Made by a program: the position numbers and the translations under genes
Notes under the pieces: generated by a model
Told to the model about the DNA's origin: nothing
Seen by the model: the letters and a program-made list of their open reading frames with translations, nothing else
Database searches by the model: none
Assembly (NCBI RefSeq): GCF_932276165.1
Contig: NC_063993.1
Location: 7,884,001-7,948,000 of the forward strand
Source: Plutella xylostella
Lineage: Eukaryota; Arthropoda; Insecta; Lepidoptera; Plutellidae
Length of the DNA: 64,000 bases
Direction: 5' to 3'
In this document: positions 1-10,839 of the stretch, piece by piece
How the letters are laid out: each line of letters opens with the position of its first letter
Numbering within the stretch: position 1 is the stretch's first letter

Positions 1-1437
1 TATTCAGGTTATTTTAAAATACAATTTGAGTTAACTTCAACGCAAACTTCTCTACGCACTTACCTATTTAAAATTTAATTACAATTTATTCTGGAGTACT
101 AACCAACAACTCCACAAAACCTATAGTTTTTTCATGTTTTTTTTAAAATGATTATTTATAAGTACAACGGTACCCAATAACACCTCATAACCCTTAATAC
201 CTTATAAGCACCTGCTAAACCCGCCCAGCACAATAGAAAATATGGATTTAAATTGTCGCAACGGGGAACAATAAATAAGGACACATCAAAACAGGTTAAA
301 GCTAGGATTTACCGGATTACGCCGATGTCATGGAAGATAATATGTGGAGCTAATAGGCGGAAGCGCAGCCTACCGCAATATTCACGCGCCCGCGATCAAT
401 TCAACTGCTAACATGGTTAATTACTGGTGTAAAGGGGCTCCAATTTAATCATTTATCCCCCCTTCTTTACTGTAAAAATATGGGCTCGGAAAATCAGGTG
501 GGAATAATTAAATGTGGCTGTTTAAACGCGTTCGCGGCTTTTCGCCGGAACATACAATTGTGGTTTCGTACAATTATACGTTGTTAGGCTTTTGCTGTTG
601 TGTTTGGCTAAAGTGTTGTTACCTACATGTGTATTTAAAGTATGCACATTATAAGAAGGGCATTTTAGAAAAAAAGGAAAATACATAATACTTAAATTAA
701 ATTCTTGAATCCTATTAATAGATTGTGCAATAAAAGTATAAATAAATAAATAAAATAAGTAGAAGTCTTAAGACTATGAACTGAATTTATCACATCAGTA
801 GTACATAATTATATAATCAAGAACGAGTAGAACACTTACGATGATATTGATTTACGAATCTTGCAATAACCGCATCAAAATAAGTTCTAAGAAGTACCAT
901 ACGAGTAGTATGCAATATATGCATACTACAGTCCTATGCTGCTACAGTGCTACATACGAATAGGTCAAACAACAATTAAATTTAACCATTAACCCAACCG
1001 CCAACGATAACGCGTTATTCTACCCGGCAGCAGCAGGAGGGTTATTCTATACTGACGAAAAACAAACGAACGAGAGCTGTCATTCAAACGAGACGATTAA
1101 TACAACGAGATGGAGTCGTGGCTCGCTCAGAAACTTGGTTTCCCTCTAGAGTGACCCCCAGCACGGTGTACGGGGCGGCGTTTCTTGAAGAAACCAACTA
1201 TTGTTCTAGTTAATCAAGTTGTGAACAAGCAGTTGGCGCAATCACCGCCAGACGTTGTGTGCATCCCAACAAACGGCGACGAGCGATAATTAAATGTCCT
1301 GAATACGGAATGAGGAAGAGCCGTGTTGGGACGCTCATAGATCTGCAGTGTAGCTAAATATTGTAAAGCGGAAAGATTCGTTTGTTTGATTGCACGCGAG
1401 GCATAGGGATTTTGTCATCATAATTTGACGATCTGCT
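1..1437. other. No gene recognised
   Basis: AT-rich anonymous DNA. A CpG-bearing patch at 1080-1330 has only short frames; no repeat that I can name. Confidence 0.6.
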
Positions 1438-1574
1438 GCCGCTACACGGGTTCGTTATTGACGTAGATAAACATCATTTATCATCATCGCGATTCACCAT
1501 AAATACGGCGCTGTGATTGGATTGGAACTAGCATTAAACGAGTTTATCGACGTCGATAAAGCCCGTGTAGCGGC
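1438..1574. mobile_element. MITE with GCCGCTACACGGG ends
   Basis: 137-bp element with inverted ends GCCGCTACACGGG and CCCGTGTAGCGGC, plus the inner palindrome TTTATCGACGTCGATAAA at the right. A second copy is at 60344 and half a copy at 62266. The 68-residue frame starting here is accidental. Confidence 0.72.
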
Positions 1575-3189
1575 CGTAGGCCCAGTGTGTGACGCGTCTT
1601 TCTCTAGGATTCATTTGGCACCCGTGTTCGTGCCCGGTATTAGTTACGTAACGATAGGTACGCAGCGTCGACTGCTACCAATTTGCACCTTAAAGGTACA
1701 GTATCCTTGCGAGCCATAGGCTGCTTTTCCCGGAATTCCCACTAAATACGATCCTCACGATATAAAGGCGATGCGAAGCTCGCGTGGAAAAGCTGGTTGC
1801 AAATAAAGAGGCTTTTGTCGCTGGTTTAAAGGATGGATTTGGCAGTTCCGGCGTTATTGGTTGTTTGTTGTGCGCTATTCGTGATTGGCTTATGTGAGTG
1901 AATGCTTAGATAGGATAGAACTACCTATACAATCAATCAGTATTTATTTACGCCTTCAAACAGTATTTATTTTTAAGGACAAATATTGCTGATAATTATG
2001 ACTTAATAAAAAGGACTGAACTTATTATTAAATTTATTATTCACAGTGCTCTGCATAAATCTAAGTAAAACACACGCAAATACATACCTTGTTCAAATTT
2101 TGATTACTCGACGAAAACTGTTGCCGCTATTTACTTATAGCAATTTTAAATAACACTTACGCAACAAACAACATCAAATAGAGCGAGTCATTAAACGCGA
2201 GTCAAGAAACAACATTCAAATTAAATTTTCGAGTCGGTCTCGTTCCCGTGGTACGTGTTAGTTGGGCCCATTGTCGCGCCGGTGATTGACGGGCACTCAG
2301 CGTTGTGTTGCGTTAATTACGTGAGAGCGTCAAGAAGCGTCTATGGAATGTGTTCACGTCAGACGCACGCGTTCGTCAGTGTATTGAAAATTTGTATTAG
2401 CGCGTTTTCGGGATTCACTATTGTATCTTATCTCTATTGTCAGGCACTGCCGGTTTGGTCCGGTTGTTTGGTTAATATAGTTAAATGAAATTTTAGTTTT
2501 TGACGACTTTCATTGAATCTGCTTCTGTGGTCTTAAAATAAATAATATTTTATATATAAATTGTATAATTTTGCTCAGGTTACTAAATTAATTAAAGGAA
2601 AAGTTTGTAATTAATCTTATTTACGTGTTATTTTTTATATAGGTATGTTTGTTTTGTACCTTTGTAGAAACTAGATGCAGTTTTGTTGAAATATTTACCC
2701 AGTATCATGTAACATCTCAATTTAAAAATAATATATCAGTGACTATCAGTACTATTTACTCCGATTGGTAAGCGAAAACCGGTTCCTAAAGTTAGACTAG
2801 TATTTTTTAGGGTAACTATGAATATTAAATGAAGAGTCTAGTCGGGAATAATCCAATACAGAGGTATTTTAGCAAAGGAGGGAAAGCTAGTGGGACATAC
2901 TGCTGAAATGTTAAATTTGATCCAACTCCAAAATGCGTGTGAATTAAGACTGCGTTCCCCGAATTTATAATAAGTAGGTACTCATTATTCTTGCTTACAT
3001 TGATATACTTTTTACAATGGTATGTACAAAACAAAGCCTATTAATTTTGTGTAATTTGTTTAACTGTATCGATATCAAAATTATCCAACTATAACTGACG
3101 AGTACATATACAGGCTAGAAATGTTACTTGTAATAATGTTGCCTCTATTATTACTGTGCAGAATTCAAGGTGACTATTTTTGTCTCGCC
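1575..3189. other. No gene recognised
   Basis: Anonymous except for the CpG-bearing stretch at 2160-2490. Frames are under 80 residues and featureless. Confidence 0.6.
2160..2490. promoter_or_regulatory. CpG-bearing stretch, possible regulatory DNA
   Basis: CpG-rich compared with flanks, with ACACGT/ACGTC repeats and a TCAGTGT site near 2376. A 77-residue frame (2255-2488) has no recognisable features. Weak candidate. Confidence 0.2.
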
Positions 3190-3275
3190 CTTCGTCTTTA
3201 TACGACGGCCTTCGTCATCCAGCCACTACCGACTTGGTCCAAGGTCGTCGGCCCAGGGGGGCTAGGCTTGCCCAT
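3190..3275 (-). mobile_element. Small RTE-like LINE fragment
   Basis: The plus strand resembles the 'CATCCAGCCACTACC ... GTCGGCCCA' piece of the RTE-like 3' end seen at 42060-42110. A short, decayed fragment; the surrounding frames of 88 and 101 residues are accidental. Confidence 0.5.
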
Positions 3276-4938
3276 GTCTGGTCTTCATTCAAGAACACAT
3301 TTACACGACCAGTACCTAAACGGGTTTTCTTCACTTCAGTTTATGCCGGTAACTGCAGTTCTGTTCAAATTACTCTATATTTTGTAGTTATCTCACCCTT
3401 ATTAATGACTATACGCATGCGTGAAATTTGTAATACTACAATTCCTCTCAATATATTAAGTATTACTTATAAACCTTCCCCTTAAATCATTTTACTAAAA
3501 AAAAACTTACCAAAAACAGTTGTGTAGTTTTAAAAATCGAAGCACATATATACAGAAGTGCTAAGTGAATTTGCTTCATCTATGTAGTGAGTGATAGTGA
3601 TACTTGACAAAAGCAGTTTACTAACCAACCGACTACAGTTTACCACTTTCATCAGGAAACATTCTCCATCAAACTTGATCACGGGACGGCGAGCGCGGCA
3701 ATAAATAGTTCTGGAAATTGTTTTATGCTTCACATACCTATACATTAAATTGGCTAAGAACAGCTTATATTTTACGTTAAAGTATATTTTTTCAAAATTG
3801 TATACTGAATAGTAATATAGGGTAAACCATAAAAGGGTAATTTAGGGGGTCATTATATGAAACAGAAAAAGTATATACTTATTTGAAAATTTACAATGAA
3901 ATTAAATGAGGCCCGGTAAGTCAATAGTTGATGTTTTAACTAATAGATTTGTTACATCATTTGTAAACCTACATTTATATTTTTACAATCTTATTAAATA
4001 CCTACCTACTTTCCAAGAAAACTGCAACGATTGCCTTGCTTCATACTTTTCATTCTTTTCACTGAACTCTAAAAACAATATCACGATGGCCGGTCTATCG
4101 GCCCGCGGCATGTAATTAAATTTACATGCTACGTGCAAAGGGTTGGGCCAGGGCTTTCGCTGGCGTATTAATTACTCTGAAATATTATTAATACAGTTAC
4201 CTATATAGAGGTATATCATAGGTAAGTTCAAGATATACTACGGTAGCCGGAGTGATTAACCGAAATTAGACTGCCTTAAGTTAGTTGGGTTGAGAAGGTT
4301 CTTTGTCATTCTGAAAATACAGCTAATACTAAAATACATAATGAAGATTTTAGGTAGGTATATGGTTTTGTAAACCATTCAATTATATTATCCTTGTTAT
4401 GGTGTTGGTAACAAACCATAGAGCTGGATTAGGGTTAAGCCATTTTTAACTATAAAGTGAAATCCCCGTTTCGGAGTTTCATAACCACATGTTGAACTTA
4501 TACAATCTCTTTTTAGATCGATGGTTATGACTAGTTATCTACTGAAACGTTGTACAATAGGTTGTATACCTACAAAAAAGTATAGTATAGCAATACCCAA
4601 AGTTGTGCGCGTACCAGCGAAGTAGTGCCAAGATTTTTCTGGCCTTTTATTTTTCCATTTAGGTTATTATTTCAGAACAACCCTTGAGCTGGTCACGTAG
4701 CAATATATATTTCTGCCCCTTTCGTATGAGATCTGTCATAGTCGGATTCATAACGTGCTAGAGGTTTTTTTTGGATCCTCTGAACCTAGATGAGATTCGC
4801 TCTGGTTTTGTTACACACAGATTTGGTTTTTGCAATAATTTTAGTTTAGTTTTTACATAACTGTTCTAGATCTTCGGTTGTTGCCTTCAGAGACATTTCG
4901 TCTCTGGTTTCTATATTAGGTGTTTGAGCTATATTAAG
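3276..4938. other. No gene recognised
   Basis: AT-rich DNA with many TACCTA/TAGGTA words, typical of Lepidoptera. No frame or repeat that I can support. Confidence 0.6.
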
Positions 4939-5105
4939 GAAGCCGAAAACAGGGTGACCAAAAGGGTATTTATAATAAACACCTTTTTGCCCTAAAAGTT
5001 TTTAAAATTAACGAAAAATGATTTTAAAAGTCATAGAAAAAAGTTCATAAGAATTTCGGCGCGAGTCACCCCCTTTCAGCTCTGTAACACTTTTGCAACT
5101 CTCTG
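4939..5105. mobile_element. Fold-back MITE, decayed
   Basis: AAGCCGAAAACAGGGTGAC on the left; GAGTCACCCCCTTTCAG and AACACTTTTGCAAC on the right. The interior is shortened and mutated. Confidence 0.55.
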
Positions 5106-5552
5106 TTTTCCTAAATAAACAAGAACCAGACACAAGGCCAGGACTAGTGCACATATCATACGAATGTTTGCCCTGGGCGGGATTCCAACTCGCAGCGCCG
5201 AACTCCGGTAGTAGGTTCACCACCATTTAAGCTACCTACCATTTTCTATGTTTAATAAAATGTTCCAAAAAATAATAATTGTACCTACTTATTATATTGT
5301 ACCTAGTATTATAATAAACATGACAACCGAGCACTATCTACATAATTATGGCATTATTTATATACTAAATGAACGTAGCTATTACCGGTATTAAAATATA
5401 ATCTAGGTGAAATCAAATTACCGACCATTACATTACTATATTAATGATCTTTCTCTTTATACATCTACCGAGTTCGAGTCACGAAACGCTCATTAGCTAT
5501 ATTCGCTATTTGTTCATTTAATGCACCACAAAGGATGTAAAAATGATCTGAT

Positions 5553-5890
5553 CGGTGATGGTAGCTCAGTCGAGTAAGCGCTCGCTTCTCACGCAAGAGA
5601 TGCGGGTTCGAATCCCGGTGCTGACATGTAGGTACCAATGAGTTCTTTTAAATTAAGTGCAAGTATACCATCGCTCTATTACGGTGAAGGAAAACATCGT
5701 GAGGAAACCTGCATATCTAGATTTATCATATCTAGATATGTGAACCCGCCAACCTGTAGTGGACCAACGTAGTGGGAAAAGGTCCAAGCTTAGGAAGGCA
5801 ATTTAGGGCCTTGGGGATATGCACAAAGGTTCCACTCGAGAGAGCCAGGTACAGGTACTTACACCCCTACAGAGAATAGAATATAATAAA
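5553..5890 (+). mobile_element. tRNA-derived SINE (Bm1-like head)
   Basis: Head with Pol III box A (TGGTAGCTCAGTCGAGTAAG) and box B (GGTTCGAATCC) at about 5560-5622, followed by the widespread lepidopteran 'CATCGTGAGGAAACCTGCAT' body and an A-rich AATAGAATATAATAAAATAG end. The cloverleaf is imperfect, so this is not a working tRNA gene. No target duplication found. Confidence 0.8.
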
Positions 5891-5990
5891 ATAGAACACA
5901 TAGTCTACTGCTCAAACTGAGCAGCTTTTCCCATCAACCTTTGGCGTATTTAGATAATATTTTATTACGATGATAGAGCACTGGTGCACT

Positions 5991-6028
5991 AATGGGGTGC
6001 AGCAATGCACTTTTTCCTACCACGTAAA
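5991..6028 (+). repeat. SINE body fragment
   Basis: 'GGTGCAGCAATGCAC ... CCTACC' matches the body of the SINE at 10571-10826. Too short to class further. Confidence 0.5.
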
Positions 6029-6466
6029 GTACCTATTAAGTACATTACTTCAAAGGTTACAAGACTCGCACAACCAGCCTTGATATATATTACATACTCG
6101 CGTACCTTCAGCGTAATATATCCTACCCTGGGTCTATTATTGGATTTCGGTACGCACCAGATGTCATTCAGTTACGTGATTACTTACGATATTATTACGG
6201 GGGGTTTATTAACAACGGTATATATCTGGAGGCACGTGCGGCCGCGGTAACAAGACGGATTATTATGAGTGGCTGGGAGCCCCGTGAATTTGGAAGATAT
6301 ATTTTTATATGAAACAATGCGTGGGTTTTGTGTTAAAAATATACAACACCCTTTAAAGTAAAGCTTTTTTCAGTTTTTTAGATAAATCAATATGAAGAGA
6401 GAGAGTAATTTGTAAAAATTGACGTTCTTCAGAAAATTTTATATTTTTACGATGAATAAAAATATT

Positions 6467-6486
6467 TGACTTTGACTTTGACTTTT
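6467..6486 (+). repeat. TTTGAC tandem, possible LINE tail
   Basis: Three TTTGAC units after 'GAATAAAAATA', as seen at the 3' ends of some lepidopteran non-LTR elements. The upstream body is not recognisable. Confidence 0.4.
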
Positions 6487-6830
6487 GAAAACTTTTATTT
6501 TATTTCACAGAAATTGTGCTATGATGTAATCAGTTTATAGTAAAAGGAGCAGATTTTTATTTTATTATTTTTATGGAAATTTAAAGAAATCAAAGAATTA
6601 CTTTTTATTATATTTTAACGTTAATTATAGCTATATCAATGATTCAGAGACTCACAAAACAAGACGTAGTACCTATAGATATAAGCATAAAAGAAAAATC
6701 GAAAAATTTTCCGCGAAAAAAGTCTTATTTAACTACCTACTTACATAAAACTTTTAATTGGAGGTGTTGATTAAAACTTTTGATTTGATGTCGGCTAGGT
6801 GTGCGCGCATGGCGCTCAGTATTACCATGG

Positions 6831-6931
6831 AGATATATATGTCGCAGCCAATTTGTGAGATCTCGCCGTTTACATACGGCGTCTTCAGTTTACAAACGCT
6901 CGCTGTTTTGTAATTTGCCGAAGGCATATTG
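6831..6931 (+). repeat. Dispersed repeat with GCCGTTTACATACGGC hairpin
   Basis: About 100 bp carrying the palindrome GCCGTTTACATACGGC and CAGTTTACAAACGCTCGCTG. It recurs inverted at 7928-8025. A lepidopteran interspersed repeat of unknown class. Confidence 0.65.
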
Positions 6932-7201
6932 ATAACTCGTTCAATCGTTCTGATTTCGTCGTTAATTGCAGTTTTAGGGTCACCATGATAAAACACAGTT
7001 TGAACTTTGAACAAATGGAAAAATCTAACTTTATTTCAGGATTTCAAGTAAGACTTTTTACTTTTGTTTTCTAAAATAGGTACTACATAAGTTTAAATAT
7101 TTAATAAAAAGATACATGAAATTAAAAAACGAAGTCATTTGAAAAACGAAGTCACATACAGAACAATAAAACTAGGCATTTCCAGATAAAAACAAAGACT
7201 G

Positions 7202-7345
7202 AATTCAAATTCAAATTCAAATTATCGTCGTATCGTTTAATCGATGTGAAATTTTACAATTATTTGTCGATAGTCATCTACCACCATTTCACAAAGGCCC
7301 CGTCATTGAGAAGGAAAGAAATGGCGAAAGAAACTCCTCGAGCAT
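7202..7345 (-). repeat. Possible LINE 3' UTR with ATTCAA tail
   Basis: ATTCAAATTCAAATTCAAAT at the left and 'GAGAAGGAAAGAAATGGCGA ... AAACTCC' at the right resemble a lepidopteran CR1/L2-type 3' UTR and its repeat tail. Orientation inferred from the tail side. Confidence 0.4.
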
Positions 7346-7789
7346 CTTTTCAACTTTTTCCTTATAATCTATTACAATTTTTACTTATATCTAGTACCTA
7401 CAATTTTACTTAAGTACCTATATCCATTTCATTTTTTTCAATAGCCTTAGCTGAGGTGGACAAGACCACGCGTTTTCGCACTGGTGCCCGAATGCACTAA
7501 CTAAACTAAGGAAAACGCTAAAAATTTACTAAACAATTTATGAAGCTCTAAATTAATATCCTGCATGTGTCCTCCGGACACCGGGATCTATGGATAACGT
7601 AGTAGTTTTTAGGTGTGGGATAACCTTAAAAAACTTTGTCGTTTGTCTACGGCCTTTTTACTGCTCCTGCGCTGTAATAAATGACTTTAAAGTCACAATT
7701 ATTTGGTGAAAATGCTTCTACACTCGTAATATTTGCACTGTTTTGAGTATTTATTGAGTCACAGAGCCACTACTTGACGCCATTTTGGT

Positions 7790-8025
7790 TGTTGTGATCA
7801 ACAGCGCCGCGCGTGGACCACCAGAACCAGAACTAAATTCTTCAATTTGCCGCGGCATTATGTAAACGGCGTATGGATTGTCAATGAAATGTTGTGGCAT
7901 ACTATAAAATGACACGGCAATATACATTTTGCCTTCAGCATATTACAAAACAGCGAGCGTTTGTAAACTGACGACGCCGTATGTAAACGGCGAGATTTTA
8001 CAAAATGCCTGCGACATACATATAC
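7790..8025 (-). repeat. Dispersed repeat, longer inverted copy
   Basis: Reverse-orientation, longer copy of 6831-6931, including the ACCACCAGAACCAGAACTAA and CAGCGCCGCGCGTGG parts missing from the other copy. It contains two versions of the TGTAAACGGCG motif. Confidence 0.65.
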
Positions 8026-9034
8026 ACATACTGGATGTCAAGTAATACACGAAAAATTATAGCTTAATGAAGAAAACTATTATTTAATTTGAGGTCGTCG
8101 GTCCAGTAAGCGTCCCTAGCTACGTTTGTATAAAAAGCAACAAATACCTAAGTATTTTTCACTATTCCTTACTTTATAATGAAGTGTCGGTGTACGGCAA
8201 ACGGTTATTATATTCCAGATTGAACAACATCGCGCGGTCGCCGTCAAATCATACCGGACGCTTGCAAAATTAAATCCAATTACGTCCCTTTAATTACTTC
8301 CGTATACATCCTTTCATGTGAAAATAGACGTAGAACATTAGTGCAGGCGCGCCTCAACAATGTTGACTTGTCGTTTGGCGAATTCAGATCTCGTTCCAGT
8401 GGTTCATTTGAGGAACTGACGGCAAGTAGGTAAATATCGACGGTGAGAAAAAAGGGCATAAATGGTACGTTTTGTGATAAGCTCAAGTTTAAAAATAACT
8501 CACCTGGTCAATCTGGATCGATTGGACTAGGTTTCTCGAAAATTTTGTTATGACGGTCGCTTATGCGTAGACATACAGGGTGTTACAAAAGAGGCATTAG
8601 TTAGCCGAAAGGGGGTGACTCAGGTCAAGGGTCATACTAAACGTTTTTTTTCATAGAAACTCGTGTTTTGTTTCTATATTGAATAGTAGTTTAGAAGATA
8701 TGAATTCTGGATCCTCCTACACAAAGGTTCCTGGTACTTTACAAGTCTAAGTCAATTCCCAGTACTTGTTACTCATATTAGTGATTTTACGCTATTGAAG
8801 GGGTTCCTAGAAAAGTGTGCCTAACCCTTATCTGAATCTTAACATTTACTGTCCATTACGGAATTATTAGGGCGTAAATTGATACGGAATGTTTTGCGTA
8901 TCGAAGCTGGAATTAATTGACGCCATTGTTGTGATGATGATGCTTGTTCAGTCGTAAAGATACGCACGTCCCGCCATCTTAATAGGAACATGCTGTAGAC
9001 AATATTATTACTACATAAACGGAATCCGAATACC
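8026..9034. other. No gene recognised
   Basis: Contains the fold-back MITE fragment at 8574-8700; the rest is anonymous. Confidence 0.55.
8574..8700. mobile_element. Fold-back MITE, left part
   Basis: ACAGGGTGTTACAAAAGAGG, then AGCCGAAAGGGGGTGACTCA: the left arm of the family. The right arm is absent or unrecognisable. Confidence 0.7.
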
Positions 9035-9184
9035 ATCATCATCAGCCTATAGCAGTCCACTGCTGGACGTAGGCCTCTCCTAAAGCACGCCACTGGATAC
9101 GATCTTTAGCTTTCCGCATCCAAGCCACTTTTCGCAAATCGTCACCCCATCTAGCCGGAGGGCGTCCCATACTACGTTTGCCAA
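9035..9184 (-). mobile_element. RTE-like LINE 3' end with target duplication
   Basis: On the minus strand this encodes the C-terminal tail of an RTE-like reverse transcriptase (GRPPARWGDDLRKVAW, then LGEAYVQQW). CCGAATACC lies on both sides (9026-9034 and 9185-9193), so this is an independent, severely 5'-truncated insertion of about 150 bp. The (ATG)n-type tail lies at the left end. Confidence 0.8.
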
Positions 9185-9193
9185 CCGAATACC

Positions 9194-10557
9194 GTTTTAG
9201 GGAAATAAAATAGGTGCAGGTTTTACTGACAAAGTAAAAGATGGTTAAAGTATACATACTGAAGGTTTTTATTACTGTTTTAATTCAATTCATAGAGAAA
9301 AAAAACGATAATATTGTTCAAAGAAATACATAGATGGTAAGAAATGTGTTAAGTGGCAATTTTCGGATGTACAGTAGTACATTAATGTAAATGGGTTCTG
9401 ACCTCCAATGAAAAGAAGAAAATGCTCATTTGACGCAAATTCGTTTAAGTTGTTTGAGAATATTAAATCGCATTACAAAGAAAATTACATTCTTCTCTGG
9501 AACAATCAGCAAAATGAGAAGGAAAGTACAATTATAAAATATGTTTATAACCTTTATAAAAAAAGGAAGTTGTTTTCATTATATATTACATATTTTTTTG
9601 TATGTGTGTAGCTATAGACTATATGTTTGTTACCTAATAATTATAATGTTATGTTTATGTTTGTAACTATCGTTTGAATAAACAGATTTAAATAGGATTT
9701 TTTGTTAGGAATCATGAGATTTCTATTACACAGGTATTTATGTAGGTGTGTATACAGTCAGTTGTTGTAATGGCTACAAGTCACCATCACTTCTCTGCAT
9801 CTTTACTCATCTCCCGTATACAACACTTAGACTTTTTCTCTTTTGGCATTTTATTTAATAAAGTAAACACTGAGATATTAGCCTCAGAAAAGTAATAAAT
9901 TAATCAAAGCTACATTATTTCAATAATAAAATATTTCTTTGACAAATTACAGAGTAAGTAACCGAAAAGAAGACCGAGGTCCAAGCATTTATTTCTCCGC
10001 AAATTTATTTCTCCACAAATTTCTTTGAATGAGCCGTAATTAATTATTTTACCTTCTTAAAGTAAATATCTACTAAAAGCGTTTTTATAAATATTGCATG
10101 ACTTTTGCGACATTTATGTAGCATAATAATTTTATACTTAAATAGTTAGGTATGTTTTTCTTAGATATCGGTATATACAGTTATTACTTAGGTACTTACT
10201 TACTCCGCTGGCTCAGCGACCCGAAGTGGATCTAGGATCTGAAGATAAGAGTTATTGGGTAGGTATTATATACATTATCAGCCAATAAACTTATTCATTA
10301 TCATTCAATAAATTTACAATAATACACCGGATAAATTATTTCCCTCTTTAAACTTCCCGATATAAGTATAGACGCAAGGTAACATATACGACCATTAATC
10401 ACAGTATCCGAAGCTCCTTGCCGATAATACGCCATATATCTCAATAAGCTCCTACAAAAGCAATGAAACACCTTTGAGATATTAATTTTTTAATTGCCCC
10501 ATCTATCTGCAATGTGAGGAAAAATTTTATGACGAAATGGCATGAAACTAAAATTTG
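9194..10557. other. No gene recognised
   Basis: AT-rich; the 67-residue frame at 9408-9611 is lysine/tyrosine-rich by composition only. Confidence 0.6.
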
Positions 10558-10570
10558 CAAATTTAGTTTT

Positions 10571-10826
10571 CACACACACGCACTCACGCCTTGTACTAAT
10601 GTACTCCCTTGCGGGGTAGGCAGAGGTGCATTGCTGCACCCACTTTTCGCCAGAGTGTTATGTTAGTCCCAATGTAATAGGGGGCGGGCCTATTGCCATT
10701 TTACGGGCACATCCAAGACCTGAGAACAAATATCTGTGTTTAAATAAATATGTGCCCCAGCCGGGAATCGACCCGGGACCATCGGCTCAGTAGTCAGGGT
10801 CACTAACCACTACGCCATTCGGTCGT
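10571..10826 (-). mobile_element. tRNA-derived SINE with 13-bp duplication
   Basis: Minus-strand SINE. The tRNA-like head (box A-like GGCGTAGTGGTTAGTG; box B-like GGGTCGATTCC with one base lost) is at the right. The body holds GTGGGTGCAGCAATGCAC and the tail is GT-rich at the left. CAAATTTAGTTTT flanks both ends (10558-10570 and 10827-10839). Confidence 0.88.
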
Positions 10827-10839
10827 CAAATTTAGTTTT

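Larger units (their letters stand above)
5891..6830. other. Mostly anonymous
   Basis: Holds a SINE-body scrap (5991-6028) and a TTTGAC tail (6467-6486); otherwise nothing recognised. Confidence 0.55.

Noticed and set aside
1513..1719. 68-residue frame
   Set aside because: Starts inside the MITE at 1438-1574 and has no recognisable features.
5555..5627. tRNA gene
   Set aside because: Pol III boxes are present but the acceptor stem does not close and a SINE body follows.
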